Of a stretch of DNA of 64,000 nt, positions 21,102 to 33,400 are shown piece by piece. Position 1 is the stretch's first letter; every line of letters starts with the position of its first letter. The notes under the pieces were generated by a model, which saw only the letters and a list, made by a program, of their open reading frames with translations, had not been told where the DNA came from and did no database searches. Position numbers and translations under genes: made by a program. Source of the stretch: Tipula vernalis (Eukaryota > Arthropoda > Insecta > Diptera > Tipulidae); NCBI GenBank assembly GCA_958295665.1, contig OY282559.1:268870057-268934056 (forward strand), read 5' to 3'.

Positions 21102-23279
21102 AATTCAAAATATCTAAATTCTTGGTTTCGCTTGTTTTGTAAAACTGAAAGGGCTTAACCAGTATGAGGGCTACAATAATTATTCTAATTTTAGTACTTC
21201 AAAACCAGAATATTGTATTATTCAATTCGAATGGTAATTTTGGAGATAAAATGGGACAAACAGAGGTTAATTAGAATATTAACACAATATTGAGCAATTA
21301 GCTGGCAAATCAATGTCGGTGTGTTAGTGGAAAGCGTTGATTCACACATAAATTTTTTAATAATGATATTTATCATTTATTATGTTGGTTAAAATACGAC
21401 TGTTCCAATTAAAAAAACGTTTGTCTATTGGAACTTTAAGCTCTCCCATAATCAAGGCCAAAAGATTTTGGTTACAGCGGAAATATTCAATTAAACAGAA
21501 TGGTTTTAGAATTCACTAAGCAATGGCTATTCGTCTTATTACAACTAATTCGATATATCATTCTTGGATCAGCTGTGTAAATGATGCAACAAAAAACATA
21601 GGAATGTATTTTTTGCTGTCGCATTGTCAGAGGGAATTCAAATTTTCCTATGGCATGGAAGACGAAACGAACCAATGGATATGAGGGGAGGACCATAAAT
21701 TACTGATAAAATAATGAAATCACAATATGCAATAACCTAAATCCAATTCACCAGAATCTGGAATTCAATTTATATCTGTTATCTGATTTTCATTTAAAAT
21801 AGAGAGAAATTTATTTATGGGGTTTTGTTTTTGCAAATAATCATTATTCATTAATTTCTTGTAAATTATGGATTAAATATAAAAAAAATCATCGTAACTT
21901 GTTGTGAAATAGCCTAACTGATCCTGATTATAAAGTTGCATAAAACAAAAAATTTTCAGGAATTTAACGAATTTGCAAATGTTATAATTTCAATAGTGCA
22001 TTAAGAGTGGAAATTTATAAGGAATTTACGTCAAAAGAAATATAAAATGTTGCAAAAGATCACCTGGTTAGCGAAGTAAAATCAACAGAGTACAAAAAAT
22101 ATGAATAAAAACCATTACTACATATACCTGATGATACCCATGATTTATTCCATTATACCTGTCATGAAAATAGTGGCAGCTTATTTGAAAAGAGTCACGA
22201 TTTTGACATATCACTTACGCGATTATAACAACAATCCATATACCAACTTAAATTTTGCTTCAACTTACGATACCAATAGGTAAACTCCAACACGAATCCT
22301 AACTCACGAATTAATCATATTTGGTATCCTGTGCGTATAGCAAAAACTTAGATATCATATTAGCATCTACAGATCTTGTCCAAAATGCAATCAAAGAAGA
22401 AACAAACCAACTGGTGGCGTTCAACAAACATCAACTCTACCTTATATTAAAATAAATAAATACTACTTACCTAAAACGAAACAAACGTCGAAGAAGCGAC
22501 GAATGTACTTTTGTATTCTTTTATGAACGATTAAGAAAATCTGCTAAATTTTGTAACGTGGAGGTAAATAACTCAGAATTACTCCAAGTAAAGACATTTT
22601 CATCTGGACAATCTGGACAATGAAAGGTAAGTTGGTTCATGAACCTATAGTCGAGACCTGTAAATCTGCGATATCAAGCTGAATACAACAGTGAATAAAC
22701 TTTAATAAAGCGGTTCATGAAAACCTCGAGCAAGCTCAGAAAATATCTGCCTTAAAAATATCAAATAGCCATTCGCGGAACGATATCCGTTGCACGTTTG
22801 TAATTTATTTACGCGATCTACAGTAAAAAGAATTTCGTTGCTCTCGAAGTAATTATTTAGATGATCCCAGATGATCTAGTATATGTTTATAAGGCGGCTT
22901 TGGTAAAAGCTTGATGAAACTTAAGTTGTATATCAAGAAATTTTGGGAGTTTGATCGATTGAAAATTCCTCTACGGGATAAATAATGCGAACACAAATCA
23001 AATCTACCTTTTGTTTTATTGTCTTACAGTTTTTTACTGCACTTTGCTGTGGTTGTTAAAAACAAAATAATCAGAAGCAAAATTACTCCGATATTTGGAA
23101 TTTTTGTTATCTTTGAAATTTCATCTTCCATTCAATTTAAAAGCCTTCATAATGGGTGCAATATACCAAAGATGTCGCTCAATAAATTTTCGTTTTGATA
23201 ATTTCAAATAAAATAAGGCTAAGATTTAAATTAAATCCAAAATATTCTCAGCATTTAAACTGATTTTTGGATACATTTT
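21102..23279. other. Unassigned non-coding stretch
   Basis: About 2.2 kb of AT-rich DNA. Open frames are short (60-69 codons) and show no family motifs. I see no tandem repeats or clear inverted repeats. Confidence 0.5.
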
Positions 23280-23760
23280 TGGAATATGACCAATTAGCCT
23301 GTAACTTGGCATCTCTTAACTGATTATGATGAAATTTGACAGGTACGATGTAAATGGGATTTTTTAACGATTATGATGAAATTCGACAACTATGATGGAA
23401 ATGCGATTGTCAAACGACTTTTGGGTGAAGTTTATGAATATGAAAAGTTAGCTTATTACTTGCCTATTTTTTTAACCGATTATGATGAAATTGGACAGGT
23501 AATGGGTTGGAAATGGGATTATTAAATGAATTTTTGGAAAATTGTCGATTAGCTTGTAGCTTGGCTATTTATTAATCGATTATGATGAAATTTGACAGGT
23601 ATGATGGAAATGCGATTGTTAATTGATTTTTGGATGAAGTTTATGAATATGAAAATTTTGCTTGTAGCTTGGCTATTTTTTAACCGATTATGATAAAATT
23701 TGCCGTGTATGATGGAAGTTGGATTCTCGAATTATTTTAAGAAGGAGTTCTGGAATATAA
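23280..23760. repeat. Satellite family 1, short array (~4-5 units)
   Basis: Units of about 100-120 bp share AACCGATTATGATGAAATTT, then GACAGGTATGATGGAAATG, TTTTTGGATGAAGTTTATG and CTTGTAGCTTGGCTATTTTT. They are clearly related to the much longer array at 48,880-51,320, whose monomer has the same landmarks in the same order. Confidence 0.85.
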
Positions 23761-23764
23761 TCAA

Positions 23765-23935
23765 TTAAGATGCCAATAATGGTGATTAATGATGGTTATG
23801 ATCATATTGAGAATTGTTGTGGTAGTGATGATCATGGAGATGATGGTGATGGTTATCATGATGATGATAATGGTCATGGTTATCATGGCTATTTGTTAAA
23901 CGATAATGGTGTTAAACGATAATTTGACGGTTTCA
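23765..23935. repeat. GAT/ATG-rich simple sequence
   Basis: Imperfect trinucleotide tract with many GATGATGGT and CATGATGATGA motifs, lying between two satellite arrays. Confidence 0.75.
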
Positions 23936-23984
23936 AATGATTTTAAGGTAATGTTCTAGAATATAGAACATCGGGAGGTGACTT

Positions 23985-24352
23985 GTTTATTTCTTTTCTC
24001 GAAAAATAAAATAACCATAAAATAGCTGTAAAATCCTCTTTTTCCCAAATATTTCCTGGTTTTCATAAATATGTATCTAGAAAAGAGCAGTAAATGGTCT
24101 CTTTTCCAAAATATTTTTATAGAATTTTCTTCCGTTTTTTCCAGAATATGACCCGGCTTTTTTCCAGCAAATATTACAAGAAAAAGCAGTAAGTAGCAGT
24201 TCCCCCTATTCCAAAATATTTTTAAAGAATTTCTCTCAATTTTTTTCCGGAGTTTGTCTCTCCTTTTTACAGAATTTAATATTAGAAAGAGCAGTAAATT
24301 CCCCCTTTTACAAAATATTTTTACAGAATGTTCTTCCTTTTTTTCATAATAT
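23985..24352. repeat. Satellite family 2, left part
   Basis: ~100-bp units with the landmarks TTTTTTCCAGAATATG, CTCTTTTCCAG, AGAGCAGTAAATTCCCCCTT and CAAAATATTTTTA. Three units precede the Tc1/mariner insertion. The array continues at 25,286 in the same phase. Confidence 0.88.
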
Positions 24353-24354
24353 TA

Positions 24355-25283
24355 CGTGTACCGAATGAAATTTGTGAATTGTAAATGAAGAATTAAAAAT
24401 AAACGGCAATTTATTATTCTTTTATTGTTTTGTTGTACATATTGTATACCTTTTAATTAAAAATAGCCATTCGGACTTTTTCTTCATTTTATGGCGAAAA
24501 TTTACTTTTCCCGAATGGAAGCCGTTATAGCTACTGTATGATATCTTCAGTGACTCTGGCAGATGCCCGTTTCCATCTGTAAATTTTTCAACAGCTATGA
24601 TAGTAATTGATTCGTCCAGTTCTTCATCTTTCTTTCTGATGTGATATTGGGGACTTGGAAGTGCCGAGAAATGCATATTGACGTAGGTCTCGTCATGCAT
24701 TACGATACAATAATATTTCCGTTCGTTCAACCATTTGTTAAGATTCTTTGCTCGATCTATCCCTCTATTAAATTGTTCAACATTTTTTTGGGGGATTTTG
24801 ACTTCTTATGTGTCCGTAGATTATTTCTGGTTTTAGCTTGTTCCACCATCGATTTGGTTGTTTAGATTTTTCTGGCCAAATCCCGCACAAATATCGAAGG
24901 ATGTTTGGTAATGACGCTTAGAATTTTCTAATCCAACATTTTATTTCGAGCATCTTTCTTTGCTCCGGATCCGGAATTAGGTGATACAGAAAGATTGAAA
25001 TGAAATTTATTTTTTACATTTGTTACCGTAGTATTAGAAACCTCGGCAAATTTAGCAATTTTTTTATTAGTATACTCTCATTGCACAGTCTAATTATTAA
25101 GTCACGTTTTTCTCCTTCTGATTCGTCCATTTCGAAATAAATAAAAAAAAATGCACAATTTGACGTTTATTCGTTTTTTTTTTCAATTGTTTTTCTATAA
25201 AATAACGGTACTATTTTTTTTCTTTGCGCAGTAACCCAAGAGGTAATATACATTTGGGAATCACAAATTTCATTCGGTACATA
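24355..25283 (-). mobile_element. Tc1/mariner-type transposon with internal deletion
   Basis: Perfect 21-bp terminal inverted repeats lie at 24,357-24,377 and 25,261-25,281 (outer end TGTACCGAATG). TA stands outside both ends (24,353-24,354; 25,284-25,285), the usual duplication of this superfamily. The element splits a satellite array and carries a minus-strand transposase remnant. At ~930 bp it is shorter than a full element, and the C-terminal half of the transposase is missing. Confidence 0.88.
24422..25129 (-). pseudogene. Tc1/mariner transposase remnant
   Basis: Starts at about 25,129 with MDESEGEKRDLIIRLCNE, a helix-turn-helix type N-terminus, then broken frames, then LRTHKKSKSPKK-like sequence near 24,800 and the open piece 24,422-24,730 with YYCIVMHDETYVNMHFSALP, the catalytic-domain motif around D-E-T-Y. 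The usual later part of the DDE/D domain after about 24,560 is replaced by unrelated sequence before the left repeat. The protein would bind the terminal repeats and catalyse transposition; this copy cannot. Confidence 0.85.
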
Positions 25284-25285
25284 TA

Positions 25286-26140
25286 ATATCTCCCGGCTCT
25301 TTTCCAGAATATATTACTAGAAAGAACAGTAAGTTCCTCCTTTTCCAAAATATTTTTAGAAATTTCCTCTCAATTTTTTTCCAGAATATGTCGCTGCTCT
25401 TTTCCAGAATATATTACTGGAAAGAGCAGTAAATTCCCCCTTTTCAAAAATATCTTAATAGAATTTCTTCCGTTTTTTCCAGAATATGACCCAGCTCTTT
25501 CTCACAATATGACCCGGCTCTTTTCCAGAATATGACCCGGCTCTTTTCCAGAAAATATTACTAGAAAGAGCAGTAAGTTCCCCCTTTTCCAAAATATTTT
25601 TAAAGAATTTCTCTCAATTTTATCCAGAATATGTCTCGGCTCTTTTCCAAAATATATTACTAGATGGAGCAGTAAATTCCCTCTTCCAAGATATTTTTAA
25701 ATTATTTCCCCCGTTTTTTCTGGAATATAACTTGGCTCTTTTCAAGAATATATTACTAGAAAGAGCAGTAAATTCCCCCTTTTACAAAATATTTTTATAG
25801 AATTTTCTTCAGTTTTTTCCAGAATATTCTAGAATAAGTTCCCCCTTTTCCAAAATATTTTTAAAGAATTTCTCTCAATTTTTTTCCAGAGTTTGTCTCC
25901 CTTTTTTACATAATTTAATAGTAGAATCAGCAGTAAATTCCCCCTTTTCCGAAATATTTTTATAGAATTTATTTCGTTTTTCCAGGATATGACCAGGCTC
26001 TTTTCCAGAGTATATTAATAGAAGGAGTAGTAAATTTTCCCTTTTCCAAAACATTTCAACGTAAAATTCTGGATAAAGAAATTAAATTTTCATTTTCCAG
26101 AAAGGAAATATCCATTTTCCAGAATATTTCAACTCGGAAT
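25286..26140. repeat. Satellite family 2, right part
   Basis: Seven or eight ~95-140-bp units, same motifs as 23,985-24,352. The AGCAGTAA landmark recurs near 25,326, 25,424, 25,566, 25,670, 25,764, 25,929 and 26,026. One unit near 25,500 is enlarged by a repeated AATATGACCCGGCTCTTTTC segment, and one near 25,830 is shortened. Confidence 0.88.
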
Positions 26141-27689
26141 GTTTTGTGTTTATAATTAGCATTACCTACATGTACCATTATCATTGTTACTTAACAATAA
26201 TCAGCATCATCATTACCATATGCATATAATAATACTATATATATTTGGGGCATATGCAATTTTCATATCAATGGTGAAAATGTTGATTTTGGCGTGGTTT
26301 TTTTAATTGATGGGAATATGTTCGGATACTAAATTGTACCGGTAATATACATTCACGTTTGAATATTTAATTGTATACTTACATCCACATTTGATCCATT
26401 ATCCATTTTCAATAATTCCTCTCGGCCATTATATCGCATTGTGTTCTAATTATATGCGTTTTTTTAAATTTATTTTAAATGATTACCCCACTTACAATGC
26501 CGTTATGATAAACATAAACATTTTGGTGGCGGTCTTATTAAACGAAGAAATCAATTCGTTTGCCCCATAAACATGCACTTTCATTATTTATAAACAAAGT
26601 ATATTTTATACACAATATTTAAATTATTTAAAATTTGATTATAAATCAATATTTACACGCAAATATCAAGATACAGTTTATTTTTATAAAACCAGATGGT
26701 TCTTATCTATCTAAGAAATAATACGCATTCTGAGATTTCCAAATTCAGTTTAGTAAATATACAAACCAAAATAAGTGGTTTTAACCCAAGACTCGAACCA
26801 TAATAAGGTATTGCTCCCTGCTGAATTTCGAAAAAAAAAAAATCACGGCTAAAAATGTGACTCAAAACATTTTTTTGTTATACAACAATTATTTTGTAAT
26901 GTACGTTAGATACTCACACTAAAATTAAAACATCACAATCACGAAACAAACGACAACTTTTATTATGTCAAAATAAATTGAATATACATGACAGTATCGA
27001 CAACTGTTAGAACTTTAAAAATAAAATTTAACGATGATTCCATGAGCCTGGTGCTAAACACAATAACCAAAAAATTATTCACGAATACCAAAATGGTATT
27101 GGATTCATGGCATTGTTGTTGTAAATGGTCAAATAAAATGCGCCTATTGCTGTCAAATAGTAAGGTCTTCTGAGCCAAGACTCAATCCAAAATGTAGTTT
27201 AGCCTTAATTCCGCTTTTTAAAAAATGGCTGTACTAAATGTGTTCCTAAATAAAGGGTTTTATTTTAAATTTCCCTATTTTTTGCACTAGTTTATGCTGT
27301 CATTTTTGATAGAAGTCAAATAGTAACTCATGCTACACGATTGAGCAACGTGTAATTTGGTGAAAGTTTTTCAAAAGTTCCAACAACATTTTTTCTCCTT
27401 GCTGGCTATGCCTACAAACAAAACTGTCAAATCTGATCACCTATGCCACGAAAAAAAGTAATTGTTTGTAGTGGTTTATAGTCTGGCGGAGTGATTAGTC
27501 CTTATTTTTTTTTTTAAATGGGTTATACAGCCGCAGCGATGCTCGCTCTTATGAAACAAATTCGGTAATCGAATAATTTGACGAAAACCAGATGTTAATT
27601 GAACGCCTAGTTTTTTTGTTTTGACTCCATTAGACTTTTTTCTATGAGGTTTCTTGAAGAGTATGGTTTAAGCTAACGATCTTCAATTA
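26141..27689. other. Unassigned non-coding stretch
   Basis: AT-rich sequence without recognisable genes. The opposite-strand open frames near 26,963-27,178 are shadows of each other and have no family features. Confidence 0.5.
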
Positions 27690-28075
27690 ATTTTTTTTTT
27701 TTTTTTTTTTTCCTTTCATTTAATATTACAACTGATTTACAAATCATTTAGTAATTTATCTTTCTTAAATGAAGATTCACATTTGACGGGCAGTAGCCCA
27801 ATGGTTACTCCCGTTTGAATTTACATAGTAATTATTTTTCTCTATCTGAATTAAATACAACTGCCCAATTCCAAAGGTTTCTGCCTTTGAAGTCTTCTTA
27901 CTGCATTGGTGGTATCCAACAAACTTCGTATGTCTGCATTTTAGTGCCGAGATATCCGCTGAATGTGTTTCTTCGCATGATTTTGTATTTCTTCACTTAC
28001 ATATTCCATGTTTAAGTCCCTATGGAGGTTATCATTTCTAATGTACCATGGTGCGTTTTTAATTAATTGAGCAAC
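27690..28075 (-). mobile_element. Jockey LINE, 3-prime end fragment
   Basis: A run of about 22 T at 27,690-27,712 is a poly(A) tail on the minus strand. Upstream in that sense, broken frames translate to NAPWYIRNDNLHRDLNM, close to the C-terminal ORF2 motif of the LINE at the window start (APWYVRNNDLHRDLKM), followed by the usual short C-terminus with an RRLQRQKP-like run. It is a 5-prime truncated copy of about 390 bp, typical of incomplete reverse transcription. Confidence 0.78.
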
Positions 28076-28717
28076 ATAAAAGCAACTTAATGGAGCATTG
28101 CACTGAAATTCAGCCTCAATTATCTAAAAATGTCTCAATTATGCCGGAGGTAATAGACCGGTTGCTTACGTAATTTTCTCAATATTTATTAATATATGAT
28201 TTTAGAGTTAACTGCATCTTTGTCGATTTTGAGTTTTCCATATTTTCAGTTTTCTACATTAATTTAAAATGAATTACTACCGCTACACTACTTTTTATTT
28301 CAGATTGCCTTTTCTGCCTTTCTTAATGAGTGAGAGAGCTCCATTTACGTCTCCTTGAACATAAAAGTATTCCAGACATTTTTTGCAGTCGTTGAACCTT
28401 GCCAGACAATAAAGGCTGCCAGTGTGTAACGAGGGCTGGATTAATTCAGTGCCACATTATCAAATCCTTTATCTGCTTAGAACTTTAGATTCAGAAATAC
28501 TAATGTTGCGAGGAAATGATTACAAAGCTTTGGACTACAGTTACTTTTTTTACACAGCAAAATTTTTTGAGAACACTGATTGCACAGTATTTTATACGAC
28601 CGAACTTAAGCAGATTAATATTTTTTTTTATACTCTACCTAACAATAATTAAATAGATGTATAGCGATTGGTAGAGGTCATGCTTAAACATTCATTTTAA
28701 ATGCAAGCGACTATGCT
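28076..28717. other. Unassigned; possibly upstream Gypsy sequence
   Basis: Contains a 76-codon open frame at 28,422-28,652 with no motif I recognise. It lies just before Gypsy pol sequence and could belong to that element, but I cannot show it. Confidence 0.35.
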
Positions 28718-29990
28718 GTGAAATTAAATGACATGCCCTTAAAACTGGAAAGTCTAAAATACCGTCAAATCTGTACCCTAAATCATTGGTCAACTCATTA
28801 CTTACAAGGTAGATTTCAGAATTTAAAACATCAAATTGAGACAGCCCGCATAAACACATGTTGCGAATTTAATGATTTATTCTACTTATCTGGCCATCAA
28901 CTAACAACTACCAATGTAGGATGTCAATATTTTCCATTAAAATCTGATTCATAGCATATCGATAGCTGTCTTCCATTCACGGTTGTAAAGTACTCGTTAG
29001 TACCTGTAGCTACTCACAGTTACTCATTCTCAAATTCTCAATTTGCGCTAGGTGGATTTTAGTTGCGAAAAATCCAATAGATGGCTTTTACAATTTTTTC
29101 GATATTTTTCGAGAGTTTTTATTATGTTCGAGAATTTTTAATTTTTGTCAAATTTAATACAAAATCATTCTGTTGTTGATGTTACATATTTAAGAAAAAT
29201 GGATTTAAATATCAATGCGGTAAATAATAATGCTACCCCTTCATTATAAGTCCAATTTTTGGTCATATTTTCAAACTAATTTTATTTATCGCCTTTACTG
29301 CAATATAGAACTACAAAAGACGAAAAAAACAACTAAACAGATAGCTAAGTTTTACTTGTGTCACTCAATTTTCCATTGGGTACCTACTCACAAGTACTTT
29401 CATGTATCAAATTTTTCCATTGGGAGATGGCTAATGTATAACTGTATCGTTTTCCTTATTCAGCAAAATTGGAATTCAATTCTCAAGTGGAGAAAATGCT
29501 TGAAGATGATATCATTGACAATAGTAGCGGGCCTTTCAAATTTCCGTTATTGACCATAACAAAAAATTCAATCTTCCAAAATCACCAAATTTCAAAAGCA
29601 ACAAAGGTAATCGTAAAATACACTACCACTTCACCAGAATGCCTTTTTGGTCTAAAGGGAGAATATTTCAACGAATTATAAACAAAGTGATATCCGGGTT
29701 GAACGGTTTGAAATGCTGCGTTTATCTAGATTGTGTAGAGTTATTTACGGCAATAACCTTAACGATCATCACCAAACCGAACTCAAGTGTTCCAATATTT
29801 ACAAGTGTTCCAATATTTACAAGTGTTCCAATATTTAATTTTAAATTGCAATCTAAAACATGTCATTTTCTTAGAAAATTTGCTCTCTGGGTGCATCGTA
29901 AGGAATCGCTGAATCTACAAGAGGGATTCGCTTCAACTCGATTATGTACACTCGGTTTGGGTTCACTCAATTTTGAAAGAATCTTACCCT
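28718..29990 (+). mobile_element. Gypsy-type pol fragment (+)
   Basis: 28,718-28,954 ends with EFNDLFYLSGHQLTTTNV, the lead-in to Gypsy RT. After a ~510-bp interruption the RT resumes at about 29,466 with NSQVEKMLEDDIIDNSSGPF, continues with a GLKG box (29,620-29,665), then NKVISGLNGLKCCVYLDC and NFKLQSKTCHFLRK. Gag, protease and everything after RT are absent. Frames shift repeatedly. Confidence 0.8.
28956..29465. other. Insertion interrupting Gypsy pol
   Basis: About 510 bp of non-Gypsy sequence sits between two consecutive pol segments. No TIR, LTR or coding motif was found, so its nature is unknown; a replacement of RT sequence is also possible. Confidence 0.45.
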
Positions 29991-29992
29991 AA
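29469..29992 (+). pseudogene. Gypsy reverse transcriptase remnant, YLDD changed to YLDC
   Basis: Two overlapping open frames (29,469-29,681; 29,639-29,992) cover RT motifs. The catalytic Y-L-D-D reads Y-L-D-C, so one metal-binding Asp is gone. Just after it an 18-bp segment is present three times (29,784-29,837), adding a repeated S-V-P-I-F-T peptide in frame. RT would copy element RNA into DNA. Confidence 0.82.
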
Positions 29993-30595
29993 TCTCTTGA
30001 TGTTGCCATTAGAGACAAAATTTTATGTGCAAATTAATTTTTATTTATTTATTTATAGTATTTTATAAATAATTTAGTATTAAAAGGAAAAGCATACATG
30101 GAAACAAAGCAATCGAAACAAAAAAAAAAAATAATGAAGTTCCATTAGGCATAAAAACCTCTTAAATTTTTTCAAACAATTTCCACCTCATGCTTACACG
30201 TTCTATTTTGAGCAGTAGCTCATTTACAACAAAATTTACAGCACGAGGTGAAATAATATTAAAAATTAACAAAAATAACATAGTTAATAAAAATAAATTA
30301 AAAAAACTACGTATTGCCCATCAATCACGCCACTCCAAAAACTTTAACCTAAATAATTTTGCCGATCCTAATCTCTTAATTTCCAATGGAATTGAATTCC
30401 AAAGGGAAACTCCCCTAACATAAAATGACGTGTTTAATGACCTACAACAATTTTTAGCCGGAATTAAGCGGAAGTTAGAGGAATGAAACCTACTAAACAT
30501 TAATTTCCTATATAGATAACAAGGCTCCTTAGCTTTGAGAAGTTTAAAAATAAAAAGACAAACGCGAAATTCGTAAAAAATAGATAAACTACATT

Positions 30596-31947
30596 CTAAA
30601 ACAAGGCTAGAGTAGGCAGAAATATGATGGAACTTCCTAATACCAAAAATAAACCTGGTATACGCATTGAAACATCTTTGGAGTTCATATTTTCCTGAAG
30701 CATACCGAATAAAACTATGTCACCGTAAATAAAATGAGGAAGAAGATAAGACAAAAACAATTTTTTCCTAAACTGACTATCAGAAAATCCAACTACTTTA
30801 TACAAACAACTAAGCATACCAAAGACCCTCTTACTAATAGTAACTAAATGGTCACCCCAAGTAAGAGTTTTATTAATAACTAAGCCTAAATTCCTAACAG
30901 TATTTGAATATTCAATTAGCGAACCCTGCAGAAAAATACCAGGAAAGGACGAGGTATCTAATGGTTTTTTATAAATTATAATCGACTGAGATTTATTTGC
31001 GTTTAAAACGAGCCTGTTAGAGACCGACCAACTAACGATATTACTTAAATCTTCATTTATCAGACAAATATTCCTAACAATAGAATCCTGATCTAAACGA
31101 CTATTTCTATAAATTTGAACGTCATCAGCAAAAATATGAAATGAACAATGTTGAATGGAGGATTCTATGTCATTTATGTACATAGAAAATACTAGAGGAC
31201 CCAGCACTGAACCCTGAGGCACGCCGGAAGTTACAGGAAAGAAATCAGACAAGGAATTATCGTAAAAAACTGCCTGAGAACGATTAAAAAGATAGTTAAT
31301 AATCAATTTGACAGCAGAAAGCGAAAACTTAAACTGAGATAAGAGTTTATTAAAAAGAATTCTCTAATTAATAGAATCAAAGGCCTTAGAAAAATCTAAC
31401 AAAGTTAAAGAAGCTAATTCCCTATTATTCAAATTACGCCTAATATCATCACATACATTTAATAACGCAGTAGAAGAGCTATGAAATTTTCTAAACCCAG
31501 ATTGGAAGCAACTACTTAAACTATTGCTATGTAAATGCGATAGAATTTGATTTTTAACAACTATCTCGAAAGCCTTAGAGAGAGAGAAGTTAAAATGCTA
31601 ATTGGCCGAAAATGGGATAGCTCTAAAGGATTACTGATGTTTGGGATCGGGATTATTTTACTTAGCTTCCACTGATCTGGATAGGAAGAGGACCTGAGAA
31701 TAAAATTGAAGATATGTAACAAGTATTTTGAGACGAAAGGGTAAACTACCTTACCGAATTTTAAATTGACGTTATCCATACCAGAAGATTCCGATTTCAC
31801 TTTCCAAATAGCAGATTGTAAATCCTCGGGAGAAATATTTGAAAACGAAAACGAATTAGAGGACGCGTTAGAGAACAAATCGACGGAACTACTGCCCGTG
31901 TTCAGAGCAAAAATAACTATTAATTTCATTGGGTTTGAAATCCCCAC
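30596..31947 (-). pseudogene. LINE reverse transcriptase
   Basis: 31,561-31,947 has SSGMDNVNLKFGK and PDQWKLSKIIPIPN then HFRPISIL. A broken stretch follows with SGFRKFHSSSTALLNVCDDI and LLDFSKAFDSI (motif A Asp present). 30,596-31,306 has GVPQGSVLGP and FHIFADDVQIY with both catalytic Asps, then the thumb. At least three frame changes lie between and after these pieces; the order and spacing are otherwise normal. Confidence 0.87.
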
Positions 31948-32666
31948 TTGAACTAATCTTGCATCTGCCTAGGCCTAAATTACGAACATTACGCCAGAAA
32001 ACCTTGGGAGGCAGAGAGGAGTCTAACTTGTCCTTGAAAAAATTTCGTTTAGCAATTCGAATTAACCCTACAACTCTGTTACGAGCTTGCTTGTAATCTA
32101 AATGAGACTGACTATTAGGACACCTTTTCCATACACGATATTTACTAACCCTAATATTTATGGCATTCGAAATTTCCTTAGACCTTTTTAAGCGGAACGC
32201 AACTATTAAACACCAAACTAATATACGAGTTGAAAAATTCTATTTGGCTAGTTGCAGAACTAAGGCAACAAATATCCTCCCAAGGAACTGAGTTACAAAC
32301 TAAGTAAAGGCGAGAATCGTCTATACTAGAAAAATCTCTAAAGCTAAAGCTCTTAGGTTTAGGAGAAGAGTAAGGGTTTACAGAAAAAATACTAAAAGAT
32401 CATGATGGGATCCCATACCGAGAGGCAACTGATTGAAAAAACAAACAGAGTTATTAGAAAAAGAGATGATATGATCAATAAGGGAATAAGAGGCCCCGCT
32501 AGCGGTTGGATAAGAAAACGTTGGTGCCACAGTGTTGTGTACGGATAAATTAAGACTATTTAAAAGATTTAAATAATCCCGAGGGAAGCCGGAATTTTGA
32601 AGTATATCGAAATTAAAGTCACCAATAACTAAATAAACTTTCTAAATCTACAAGTGATTTTTTAAA

Positions 32667-33146
32667 TTAGACATACGATCTCTTATTATTTTTTGGTGGG
32701 TTATAGATAGTACCGAATAAGATTTTACGACCATTAATGAAAACATTGACAAATAAAAACTCTAAATCCGATACTAACAATTCTGAAATGGAAGAAGGTA
32801 TGGTAACTAATCTAGCCTTAATGTGATCTCCTACAAACATACATAAACCACCATAATTAAGGGGAGGTACCGCTCTATCTTTCCTAAATATATTATAACC
32901 TTTGATGGCCAAAGCTGAATTAGGGATATTCGGATTTAAAAATGTCTCAGAGAAACAAAGAATGTCCACTGAAGCACTATTAAAAATGTGACGAATCTCG
33001 TCAATATTTGGGACTAAACTTTGCACGTTGAAACTAGCTACATTTAACAAAGACCTATCGACTAACATAGATTTTAAAACTACATTGGGGTTATTAAACG
33101 ACATTACACTCAAGTGTAAACACGACGCGACGTGATTGAAGCACAA
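32667..33146 (-). pseudogene. LINE endonuclease domain
   Basis: 159-residue open frame with ASFNVQSLVPNIDEIRHIF, then DILCFSETFLNP and YGGLCMFVGDHI: the N-terminal half of an APE-type endonuclease. The catalytic Glu of S-E-T is present. The frame ends at 32,667, before the GDFN and SDH motifs, which fall in broken sequence. It would nick target DNA. Confidence 0.85.
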
Positions 33147-33400
33147 TACTTACAAATAAATATAAGGAACGCTTCATCCAAACCGAACCGGATTACTGGA
33201 AATCTAAAATGAAAAGAAACAAAAAATCAACCAAAGTAATAAATGCCAACTTAACGTAACAATACTTAACCGTTGAGCACTAATTTATTCCCCAAACTCC
33301 GATTTATTTTAATATTTTTATGATGGAAAACAAACACAAAAAAAAACGCGACACGTCTGTCTAAGGCTTCTCAGGTTCAACCCTCAGGTTCAAATTAAGA

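Larger units (their letters stand above)
30036..33400 (-). mobile_element. CR1/Jockey-group non-LTR retrotransposon
   Basis: One long minus-strand element: endonuclease (32,667-33,146), a decayed middle, reverse transcriptase (30,596-31,947 in pieces), a C-terminal motif FYVRGVSLWNSIP near 30,400-30,425, and a 3-prime end in a TTTA-type microsatellite (30,040-30,056), as is common for LINEs lacking a poly(A) tail. The RT style (STALLNVCDDI, LLDFSKAFDSI) fits the CR1/Jockey group. The 5-prime limit near 33,400 is estimated. About 3.3 kb in total. Confidence 0.82.

Noticed and set aside
27690..27712. T run as an RNA polymerase III terminator
   Set aside because: It sits at the 3-prime end of a minus-strand Jockey fragment and is better read as its poly(A) tail; no tRNA-like or A/B-box structure found upstream.
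30190..30423. 77-codon plus-strand frame
   Set aside because: Antisense of the C-terminal end of the minus-strand LINE (LWNSIP motif).
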